DNA of 13,246 bases, taken from positions 1 to 13,246 of the forward strand of contig JADGRK010000029.1 of assembly GCA_017880985.1 (NCBI GenBank), written 5' to 3'. Source of the stretch: Rhodoferax sp. (lineage in GTDB: Bacteria > Pseudomonadota > Gammaproteobacteria > Burkholderiales > Burkholderiaceae_C). The notes under the pieces are model-generated. The model worked only from the letters and a program-made list of their open reading frames with translations. It searched no databases and was not told the origin of the DNA. Positions 6,488 to 12,877 of the stretch are shown here, piece by piece. Positions within the stretch are counted from its first letter, which is position 1. Every line of letters starts with the position of its first letter. The translations under genes and the position numbers were made by a program.

Positions 6488-7419
6488 GGCCGCTGTCCTT
6501 GCTTTGAGTGCTCCACGCGTCGTAGCGCGTAGTGCAGCAGCTTCGGTGTCGCGGTCAAATACCAGTACGTGTCCGTGATATGTGCGTGCCCGAGGTAGGT
6601 CGACAGCTCCGGTAGGTGACGCTCGACATCGACGCCGCGTTGATACCACTTGAGGAGCGTTTGAATGGCCAGTCGATGGCGTAGATCGTGCAGGCGAGGT
6701 CCTCGGGAATCGCCGGTGCCGCGCAAGCCGATCTCATGCGACAGCTTGACAAAGGTCCACCGCACGCACCACTCCGTCAGGCGGGTACCGCGGTCCGAGA
6801 CAAAGAAGCTCGGCGTGTCGAGGTCGTGGCAACATCGATCCCGATGTTCGGCGTAGCGTTGCAATGCGCGTTGCGTGGAGGGGTGCAGCGGCACATAACG
6901 CGACTTGCCGAACTTCGTGTCGCGAATCGTCAGCACGCCATTGACGAGATCAACGTCATCACGGTCGAGTCGCAATGGTTCGTTGGCCCGTAGACCGGTG
7001 GCCACATATAGGCCCAAGAGCGTGGCGAACGTGTGAGGCCGCAAACCGGTGGCAGACGGAAGGCGCCCGGCGGCCTCGAGCAGGCGTGTGATCTCCTCGT
7101 CACGATAGAGGTAAGGGTCGGGACGGTGGTACCGGTGGGGCAGCAAGTCCGTCGGCGGCACAGTGGTACGCGGATCGTTCGCGCTGCAATACAGCGCGAA
7201 GCGACGCACCATCCCAAGGCGGTTTGCCCACTGGGCTGGCTGCGCGGCCGCCGGCTGCCTCGCCCATTGCGATGCGAGCTCGGCTGTGATGTACGCAGCC
7301 CCCTGGTGATCGGCGAAGTCGACAAAGCGTTGCAGCAAGCGCCCGGGTACGCGTAGCTTGAACCCGAGGGCGCGATGGATTGCAAGATACTCATCGAGTG
7401 CGACTTGTAACTTGCTCAT
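6484..7419 (-). CDS. ritB: Tyrosine recombinase, second gene of RIT element
   Basis: A 311-residue tyrosine recombinase with an atypical active-site context. Arg144 is in ATGLRANEPLRL, and Lys169 and Lys172 are in TKFGKSRYVPLH. His244 and Arg247 are in LHDLRHRLA, His278 is in YLGHAHITDT, and Tyr285 (or Tyr287) is in TYWYL. The KFGKSR and TYWYL signatures are seen in the second protein of recombinase trios. The N-terminal domain is short (about 1-100; ALDEYLAIHRALGFKLR). The ATG at 7419 overlaps the TGA of the first recombinase as ATGA, with GAGAGG upstream; an in-frame ATG at 7437 lies inside the previous gene and is less likely. The gene ends in another ATGA overlap with the third gene. Presumably all three proteins act on the palindromic ends of the element together. 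Confidence 0.9.
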   Translation of the reverse strand: MSKLQVALDEYLAIHRALGFKLRVPGRLLQRFVDFADHQGAAYITAELASQWARQPAAAQPAQWANRLGMVRRFALYCSANDPRTTVPPTDLLPHRYHRPDPYLYRDEEITRLLEAAGRLPSATGLRPHTFATLLGLYVATGLRANEPLRLDRDDVDLVNGVLTIRDTKFGKSRYVPLHPSTQRALQRYAEHRDRCCHDLDTPSFFVSDRGTRLTEWCVRWTFVKLSHEIGLRGTGDSRGPRLHDLRHRLAIQTLLKWYQRGVDVERHLPELSTYLGHAHITDTYWYLTATPKLLHYALRRVEHSKQGQRP

Positions 7420-8657
7420 GACGCACCTCTCGGCCACGGCAGTGCAATGCCACGAAGGGCCGCGATGTCCACCTTGGCGTAGATCTGTGTGGTCGTCGGC
7501 TGTCGGTGACGCAGAAGTTGGCCAATCTCACCCAGGGAGGCGCCGCGGCGAAGCAGATCGGTGGCAAGGGAGTGCCGCAACAGGTGAGCTCCTTTGAACT
7601 CGGGGTCCAATCCGGCGCGCCGCAGCGCGCGCCGAACGATGCAACAGATGGCTACTGGGCCGGCAAGACCCTGCTGAGGTGCCTTCATCCGGATGAATAC
7701 GCGACGCGTCGCACACGCAGGTCGTACGTCACAAAGATAGCAAGCCAATGCTGCGCCAACGTCTGCGGGCAGCGGCAAACGCTCCAGCCGCTGGCCCTTG
7801 CCCCGCACGACAATCTCGCCGCGCTCCCAGTCCAGATCCTCCAAGGTCATGGCCACGACCTCGCCGCCACGCAACCCAAGCCGGGCCAGAAACAGCAAGA
7901 TCGCGTAGTCGCGCTTGCCCGTCGGTGAGCTGCGATCGCAACACGTGAGCAATCGCTCAACCTGCTCGGGAGGCAGCGACTTGGGCAGATGCGAGAGTCT
8001 CCAGCTCGCCACCCCAGGTAGTGTGCGGGCCAGGTCGGTCTGAATAGCGCCACGCTGCAGCAAAAAGCGCAGAAACGAGCGTAGCGCAGTAATGGTCCGC
8101 TTGCCGTGGCTGCGACTCACACGCTGGATCTCGCGAAGAATGAAGCCGTGCAGGTCCTGCGGTCGCAACTGCACGAGGCGCAGCGCCTTGCGCCCGAACC
8201 GCTCATCAAGGAAGCATCGAACGATGGGCAAGTAGGAGACTACTGTTGACCGTGATAGGCCTCGCTCGGTGTGGAGGAACTCCTCGAACTCGCGCGTGAG
8301 GCCGGCCGCCGGAGCCCGATCGATCCTCCGTGCGGCCACCGCGATGGCGTCACGGTCGCGCAGATACTCGATAAGCTGCTGACCAGTGGCCGGATCACCG
8401 CGTCGCACCTTACCTCGGCGGCGACGGCTCGCCTGGAACTGTCTCAGCCGACCCTCATCAAGCGCTGCCAGAGGTAGCCGGCGCCGCTCGAGCCAGCGGC
8501 TGAGATCGGCCAGCACGTCACACTTTGAACGAACCGTGTTCTGCGCGTACCCCTTACGCGAAAGTTGCGCTGCAAAGCGCTCGATGTGGGAGGCCAGCGG
8601 CCCAGTGCAAGACTGTCCATCTTGTGCGCTTGCCGCACTTTGGCGAGTGAGCGTCAT
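7416..8657 (-). CDS. ritA: Tyrosine recombinase, first gene of RIT element
   Basis: A 413-residue tyrosine recombinase, the longest of the trio. An N-terminal extension of about 120 residues precedes a core-binding domain (about 120-210; SRSTVVSYLPIVRCFL) and the catalytic domain (about 225-405). The catalytic residues are Arg263 in LGLRGGEV, Lys287 in VRGKGQRLE, His358 and Arg361 in HLLRHSLATDLL, His384 in LLRHRQPTT, and Tyr393 in QIYAKVD. The extension contains a basic, linker-like stretch (RRRRGKVRRG, about 78-87) that may help DNA binding. The ATG at 8657 has a strong AAGGAG ribosome site 7 nt upstream and is the first gene of the operon, so the promoter should lie in the 121 bp between it and the right inverted repeat. 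I could not assign -35 and -10 boxes there with confidence. Confidence 0.9.
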   Translation of the reverse strand: MTLTRQSAASAQDGQSCTGPLASHIERFAAQLSRKGYAQNTVRSKCDVLADLSRWLERRRLPLAALDEGRLRQFQASRRRRGKVRRGDPATGQQLIEYLRDRDAIAVAARRIDRAPAAGLTREFEEFLHTERGLSRSTVVSYLPIVRCFLDERFGRKALRLVQLRPQDLHGFILREIQRVSRSHGKRTITALRSFLRFLLQRGAIQTDLARTLPGVASWRLSHLPKSLPPEQVERLLTCCDRSSPTGKRDYAILLFLARLGLRGGEVVAMTLEDLDWERGEIVVRGKGQRLERLPLPADVGAALACYLCDVRPACATRRVFIRMKAPQQGLAGPVAICCIVRRALRRAGLDPEFKGAHLLRHSLATDLLRRGASLGEIGQLLRHRQPTTTQIYAKVDIAALRGIALPWPRGAS

Positions 8658-8778
8658 CGTCCGTCTCCTTGAAGATCCGGGGAAATTCCCGGTTGGAGAG
8701 GACAGCAGAATAATGCCGAGAAATCAAGAGCCGCTTCTGCTGCAAGTCGAGCAACGACACCATGTGTGAAAAACTACC

Positions 8779-8855
8779 GACGCCGCGCTCGGAATAATCC
8801 TGTCCCCGGAGTTATGGGCATAATTCCGCTCTCGGAATTAGCGCCATTCATTTGC
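8779..8855 (-). repeat. RIT right terminal inverted repeat (77 bp)
   Basis: Mirror copy of 5351-5427. Its core palindrome (8817-8846) has one arm slightly degenerate (GGGCAT in place of GGCGCT), whereas the arm facing the flank is perfect. The CTCT centre is at 8829-8832. Confidence 0.9.
8821..8847 (+). repeat. 27-bp direct repeat, right copy (att-like core)
   Basis: Identical, same-orientation partner of 5366-5392. Its right end runs into the first codons of the integron-integrase fragment. Confidence 0.7.
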
Positions 8856-9015
8856 CACCCATTTGCTTCAGGCTGGCACCGACATCCGCACGGTGCAGGA
8901 GTTGCTGGGTCACTCGGATGTCAGCACCACGATGATTTACACCCATGTGCTCAAGGTGGCGGCGGGTGGCACTACCAGTCCATTGGATGCACTCAATGGA
9001 CTCGCTGTGCAGTGA
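8842..9015 (+). pseudogene. intI: Integron integrase IntI, C-terminal fragment
   Basis: Fifty-seven codons translate to RHSFATHLLQAGTDIRTVQELLGHSDVSTTMIYTHV, then LKVAAGGTTSPLDAL, ending with TGA at 9013-9015. This is the C-terminal end of an integron integrase: the HSFATHLL box, the GHSDVSTTMIYTHVL box with the nucleophile tyrosine, and the SPLDAL tail are characteristic of IntI. The frame begins precisely at the RIT right repeat, where a TAG precedes CGC CAT TCA. All upstream parts (core-binding domain, first catalytic Arg, the IntI-specific insertion) are missing and are not found beyond the left end of the element. It is a dead remnant. No attI or clear attC site was found near it. Confidence 0.8.
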
Positions 9016-9186
9016 ACCGCTTCGGGCATGACTGCCCGCCGCTACGAATGGCGCCTGGCTTGAGGGAAATTGGCCTGCCATTTAGCTGACGTTTGCCAAT
9101 GACTCTTTTCGCTGCATACCTGACGTAGGCACTCACGTGTCAACCTGCATTCCGTTTTCAGATTCGAGTTCCACCAACGCCGGCCA

Positions 9187-9263
9187 GCAGGGGATGGGTT
9201 GGGGTGGCGGCCGATTTCTGGGCCTTTGACAGTATGAGGCCGTCGCCCCAACCCATCTCCTGC
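9187..9263. repeat. Long inverted repeat/hairpin, 26-bp arms
   Basis: Arms 9187-9212 and 9238-9263 are complementary apart from three positions and enclose a 25-nt loop. The arms are rich in G on one side and C on the other (core GATGGGTTGGGG). It sits between two converging reading frames, so it may stop transcription from both sides. It lacks the AAC...GTT ordering of an integron attC site, so I do not call it one. Confidence 0.75.
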
Positions 9264-9274
9264 CATCCACAAAC

Positions 9275-9325
9275 GCTACAATTAATATAGCTTCTTACGC
9301 AAGCAGGACGGTGGCTACAGCCCTA
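9275..9325. repeat. Comamonadaceae-type dispersed short repeat (candidate)
   Basis: GCTACAATTAATATAGC followed by a CTTACGCAAGC segment and then GGCTACAGCC resembles an intergenic repeat commonly seen in Comamonadaceae genomes, with an AT-rich centre flanked by GCTA/TAGC and then a GCGCAAGC-like block. The assignment is from memory of the pattern, and no second copy is in the window. Confidence 0.35.
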
Positions 9326-9330
9326 AAACA

Positions 9331-11925
9331 TCATGAAGCCAGGGCTTCCAGCAGTTCCGTCTCAATTTCAATTTGCGCCTTGTTTTGTTGCAACTCCGGC
9401 CCGTCGATTAGGAAGGTGTCGTCCACGCGTTCACCCAGCGTGTTGATTTTGGCCAATTGAAGATTGATTTTGTGTTTGGCCAGCACGCACGCCACGCTGT
9501 ACAGCAGCCCCACCCGGTCACTGGCGGAAATGTTGAGCAGCCAGCGCTGGCCCTTCTCATCGGGTTGCAGGCTCACGCGTGGCGCGATCGGGAAACTCTT
9601 GACCCGCCGCGAGACCCTGCCGCGCCCCGGCGGCGGTAACGGCCCGGTCTGCAAAATCGCACGGCCGAGCTCGCTTTCCACCATGTTGGTGAGCTCCTGA
9701 TAGTGATCGGGCATGGCTTGGGCGATGACCTGGAAGCTATCAAGCGCATAGGCGTTGTGAGTGGTGTGCACGCGCGCGTCCAGAATGCTGAAGCCGCGCT
9801 GATCAAAATAGCCACAGATGCGGGCAAACAAGTCTGGCTGGTCGGGCGTATAGACCAGCACCTGCAAGCCTTCGCCCAGGGGTGACAGGCGCGAGCGCAC
9901 GATCGATTTGCCTGAGTTCACGTAGCGTGAGAGCTGGCGCGTGTGCCAGGCAATGTCGGCGGCGTCGTGGCGCATGAAGTAACCCACGTCCAGCGTCTCC
10001 CAGAGGGCTTTATGGGCCTCAAAGGGCAGGGCGTGCAGGGCCAGTTGAATCAGCGCTTCGCGCTTGCGCGCCTCCACCTCGGCGTGCAGATCCGGCGCGT
10101 GGCCGCCCAGCACGCGCAAGGTCAAGCGGTACAGGTCTTCGAGCAGCTTGCCTTTCCAGGCATTCCAGACTTTGGGTGAGGTGCCACGAATATCAGCCAC
10201 CGTGAAAAGATACAAGGCGGTAAGACTTCGCTCACTGCCCACGCGCTTGGCAAACGCGGCGATGACGTCGGCGTCGCTCAAATCGGATTTTTGTGCCACA
10301 CGGCTCATGGTCAGATGCTCTTGCACCACAAACTCGATCATGCGGCTGTCCGCGCGATCGATGTCATGCTGCTTGCAAAAACGCCGCACCTCGATCACGC
10401 CCAGTGCCGAGTGATCGCCGCCGCGCCCTTTGGCGATGTCGTGAAACAAGGCTGCGATGTACAAAATCCAGGGCTTGTCCCAGCCGGCTGCCAGTTGCGA
10501 GCAAAACGGGTACTCATGGGCGTGTTCCACAATGAAGAAACGTCGCACATTGCGCAGCACCATCAGGATGTGCTGATCCACCGTGTAGACGTGAAACAGA
10601 TCGTGCTGCATCTGGCCGACGATTCTTCGAAACACCCACAGGTAGCGCCCCAGCACCGAGGTTTGATTCATCAGGCGCATGGCGTGGGTGATGCCCTGGT
10701 GTTGCATTAATATTTGCTTGAAAGTCTGGCGGTTGATCGGGTCGCTGCGAAACGCTGCATCCATCAAATCACGCGCGTTGTAGAGCGCGCGCAAGGTGCG
10801 TGCCGACAAACCGTTAAGTCCGGGCGTGGTCTGGTAAATCAGGAAGGTTTCCAGAATGGCGTGTGGCTCGCGCTGATACAGATCGTCGCTGACTACTTCC
10901 ACCATGCCCGCTTTTTCACTGAAGCGGGCATTGATCGGTCGCGGCTGGTAGGCGCTTGGGTTGAGCCGCTCCTCGATGTTGAGTAGCAAAATCTGGTTGA
11001 GCTGGGTCACCGCCTTGGCGGCCCAGTAATAGCGTTTCATGAGCCGCTCGCTCGGGCGCACAAAGGCCTGCTTGTCGCTGCTCAGCGCCGGCGCCTTGAA
11101 GCCAAATGATTGGGCAATGGCGTCTTGCATGTCAAACACCAGCCGGTCTTCGCGGCGCTGGGCGATCAAATGCAGCCGCGCACGAATCAGGCGCAACAGC
11201 GCTTCATTGTTTTTGAGCTGCTTGACTTCAAACGCGGTCGCCAGCCCGTTGCGCGCCAATTCGTTCCAGTTATTGCCATAGCCGGCCGCTTTGGCGACCC
11301 ACAAAATGACCTGCAAATCACGCAGGCCGCCGGGCGATTCCTTGCAGTTGGGTTCCAGCGAGTAGGGCGTGTTCTCGAACTTGTTATGGCGCTGGCGCAA
11401 CTCCAGCGTCTTGGCGACAAAAAAGGCCTGCGGGTCGAGTTTTGAAAAAAATTGTTTTTCGAAGCTGGCGAACAATTCTGTGCTGCCGGTGATCAGGCGG
11501 GCTTCGAGCAGCGAAGTCTGTATCGTGACATCCCGGGCGGCCTCGGTCAGACACTCGGCTACCGAGCGAACGCTGGAGCCGATCTCCAGTCCGGCATCCC
11601 AGCAACTCCCAATGAAGCCTTCAATCCGGGCTTTGAGTGGGGCGTCCAGGTCAGGCGAGTGTTCGTCGGGCAACAATACCAGCACATCGACGTCGGAGTA
11701 GGGAAACAATTCACCGCGCCCAAAGCCGCCCACTGCCAACAAGGCAAATGGGCTATCAAAACCGGCTTGTCGCCACAGTTTTTGCAGCGTTGCATCGGCC
11801 AGCTTTGAGAGTTTGCCCAACGTGCTGCTGACGCCCCGGCTGGCGGTGCCGCTGACCGCCAGCGACTCGAACAAGGCCGCTTTTTGGGCCCGGTAACGAC
11901 TGCGCAGCGCTTGAAGGTCGGGCAT
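9331..11925 (-). CDS. glnD: [Protein-PII] uridylyltransferase / uridylyl-removing enzyme
   Basis: GlnD senses glutamine. At low glutamine it uridylylates PII proteins (GlnB/GlnK), and at high glutamine it removes UMP, so steering glutamine synthetase and nitrogen regulation. The 864-residue protein has the full domain order. A nucleotidyltransferase domain carries GGFGRGELFPYSDVDVLVLL (Gly66-Gly67 loop, Asp78 and Asp80 metal ligands). A helical PII-linker region follows, then an HD hydrolase domain with ALFHDIAKGRGGDHS (HD at about 494). Two C-terminal ACT domains follow, beginning near 686 (VLVYTPDQPDLFARICGYF) and 795 (LLNISASDRVGLLYSVACVL). The ATG at 11925 gives MPDLQALRSRY and the normal family length; the open frame upstream to 12105 lies inside map and includes repeat-derived sequence. 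It is 23 bp after map on the same strand, so the two are probably co-transcribed. Confidence 0.96.
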   Translation of the reverse strand: MPDLQALRSRYRAQKAALFESLAVSGTASRGVSSTLGKLSKLADATLQKLWRQAGFDSPFALLAVGGFGRGELFPYSDVDVLVLLPDEHSPDLDAPLKARIEGFIGSCWDAGLEIGSSVRSVAECLTEAARDVTIQTSLLEARLITGSTELFASFEKQFFSKLDPQAFFVAKTLELRQRHNKFENTPYSLEPNCKESPGGLRDLQVILWVAKAAGYGNNWNELARNGLATAFEVKQLKNNEALLRLIRARLHLIAQRREDRLVFDMQDAIAQSFGFKAPALSSDKQAFVRPSERLMKRYYWAAKAVTQLNQILLLNIEERLNPSAYQPRPINARFSEKAGMVEVVSDDLYQREPHAILETFLIYQTTPGLNGLSARTLRALYNARDLMDAAFRSDPINRQTFKQILMQHQGITHAMRLMNQTSVLGRYLWVFRRIVGQMQHDLFHVYTVDQHILMVLRNVRRFFIVEHAHEYPFCSQLAAGWDKPWILYIAALFHDIAKGRGGDHSALGVIEVRRFCKQHDIDRADSRMIEFVVQEHLTMSRVAQKSDLSDADVIAAFAKRVGSERSLTALYLFTVADIRGTSPKVWNAWKGKLLEDLYRLTLRVLGGHAPDLHAEVEARKREALIQLALHALPFEAHKALWETLDVGYFMRHDAADIAWHTRQLSRYVNSGKSIVRSRLSPLGEGLQVLVYTPDQPDLFARICGYFDQRGFSILDARVHTTHNAYALDSFQVIAQAMPDHYQELTNMVESELGRAILQTGPLPPPGRGRVSRRVKSFPIAPRVSLQPDEKGQRWLLNISASDRVGLLYSVACVLAKHKINLQLAKINTLGERVDDTFLIDGPELQQNKAQIEIETELLEALAS

Positions 11926-11940
11926 GGCTTGCGGGCATGG

Positions 11941-11961
11941 ATCGCGGGTCAAGCCCGCGAT
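11941..11961. repeat. Small palindromic repeat at the map-glnD junction
   Basis: ATCGCGGG and CCCGCGAT form a perfect 8-bp stem around TCAAG. On the minus strand it reads GCGGGCTTGACCCGC, a common proteobacterial dispersed repeat whose translation contains AGLTRDP. The map stop codon TGA (11949-11951) lies in its loop. Confidence 0.6.
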
Positions 11962-12776
11962 GACAATTCTGACATCACGGGGACGAAGGCCGGAATAGCC
12001 GGGCTGTTGGCTGAGAGTGTCAGCACCTCGTAACCGGTTGGCGTGACCAGCACCGTGTGCTCCCACTGGGCCGACAGCGAATGGTCTTTGGTGACGATGG
12101 TCCAACCGTCGCCCAGCTCCTTGATGTCCTTGCGTCCGACGTTGAGCATCGGCTCGACCGTAATCGTCATGCCGGCTTTGAGCTGTTCCAGCGTGCCGGG
12201 TTTACCGTAGTGCAAGACCTGCGGCTCTTCATGAAACGCGCGACCAATGCCGTGGCCACAATACTCACGCACCACACTCAGGCCCTGGCTTTCGGCAAAG
12301 GTCTGGATCGCGTGGCCAATGTCGCCCAGATAGGCACCGTCCTTAACCATTAGGATACCGTGCCACATCGCTTCATAGGTCAGCCTGCATAGCCGTTTGG
12401 CTGCCACCGAGACCTCGCCGACCATGAACATGCGGCTCGAATCCCCATGCCAGCCGTCCTTGATGACGGTCACGTCAATGTTGACGATGTCGCCTTTTTT
12501 GATCGGCTTGTCGTTGGGGATGCCGTGGCAAACCTGATGATTGATCGAGGTGCAGATCGACTTGGGGTAGGCGTTGTGGCCCGAGGGCGCATAGTTCAGA
12601 GGGGCTGAAATGGCACCTTGAACCCGCGTCGTGTAGTCTTCGGCGAGTTTGTCCAGCTGGTTGGTGGTGACGCCTGGTTTGACCAAGGGAGTAAGGTAGT
12701 CCAGCAGTTCACCGGCTAGTCGGCCTGCCACATGCATGCCTGCAATGCCCTCGGCGTCTTTATAAGTGATTGTCAT
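11949..12776 (-). CDS. map: Type I methionine aminopeptidase
   Basis: Map removes the initiator methionine from nascent proteins in the cytoplasm and is normally essential. The 275-residue protein has every metal ligand of the pita-bread fold: Asp101 in NIDVTV, Asp112 in WHGDSSRMF, His175 in CGHGIGRAFHEEP, Glu208 in VEPML and Glu239 in AQWEHTVLV. The substrate-positioning His84 is in CHGIP. The ATG at 12776 gives the family N-terminus (MTITYKDAEGIAGM...). The open frame upstream to 12905 would overlap the purL start and has no family similarity. The last residues (about SELSSRA) and the stop appear to come from a palindromic repeat inserted at the 3' end. It is divergent from purL and followed at 23 bp by glnD. 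Confidence 0.96.
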   Translation of the reverse strand: MTITYKDAEGIAGMHVAGRLAGELLDYLTPLVKPGVTTNQLDKLAEDYTTRVQGAISAPLNYAPSGHNAYPKSICTSINHQVCHGIPNDKPIKKGDIVNIDVTVIKDGWHGDSSRMFMVGEVSVAAKRLCRLTYEAMWHGILMVKDGAYLGDIGHAIQTFAESQGLSVVREYCGHGIGRAFHEEPQVLHYGKPGTLEQLKAGMTITVEPMLNVGRKDIKELGDGWTIVTKDHSLSAQWEHTVLVTPTGYEVLTLSANSPAIPAFVPVMSELSSRA

Positions 12777-12782
12777 GGAGTA

Positions 12783-12788
12783 ATTATC
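12783..12788 (-). promoter_or_regulatory. Candidate -10 box for map
   Basis: GATAAT on the minus strand is a five-of-six match to TATAAT, but it stands only 6 bp from the map ATG, which would give an almost leaderless transcript. No matching -35 box was found. Confidence 0.2.
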
Positions 12789-12832
12789 CCATTGGCACAG
12801 GTTCGACGTGATCGCCCGCATTGATGGGCGGC

Positions 12833-12838
12833 TAAAAT
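12833..12838 (+). promoter_or_regulatory. Candidate -10 box for purL
   Basis: TAAAAT lies 39 bp before the purL start. It is a five-of-six match to TATAAT and well placed, but no good -35 hexamer is found at 16-18 bp spacing. Confidence 0.3.
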
Positions 12839-12877
12839 TCGGGGTCTTCAGCGGCAGGCCGAATTGGTGCTTGCGCC

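Larger units (their letters stand above)
5351..8855 (-). mobile_element. RIT (Recombinase In Trio) element
   Basis: Three consecutive, same-strand tyrosine recombinase genes with 4-bp overlaps lie between inverted terminal repeats of 77 bp. This is the architecture and size (about 3.5 kb) of the RIT elements described in Cupriavidus and other bacteria. No passenger gene is present: 62 bp separate the last stop from the left repeat, and 121 bp lie between the right repeat and the first start. All three recombinases have complete catalytic residues, so the element looks intact. The true recombination boundaries are probably inside the repeats, at the CTCT cores (5374-5377 and 8829-8832), because the outer 23 bp of each repeat may belong to the target. 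It separates a P450 fragment from an integron-integrase fragment. Confidence 0.85.
9016..9330. other. Spacer between intI remnant and glnD
   Basis: There is no gene here. It holds a long hairpin (9187-9263) and a short AT-rich repeat-like unit (about 9275-9325), both listed separately. The first 170 bases show nothing definite apart from a GAATGGCGCC at 9047-9056 that also occurs at 4841-4850. Confidence 0.6.

Noticed and set aside
8766..9089. Plus-strand open frame across the right RIT end
   Set aside because: It is the wrong frame. The neighbouring frame from 8842 gives clear integron-integrase sequence.
9187..9263. Integron attC site near the intI remnant
   Set aside because: The arms read GTT-rich first and AAC-rich last, opposite to the attC order. 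It also lies downstream of intI, whereas cassettes lie on the 5' side of intI.
11926..12105. Longer GlnD starting inside map
   Set aside because: The extra residues come from map antiparallel-frame sequence and the palindromic repeat, and the family N-terminus fits the ATG at 11925.
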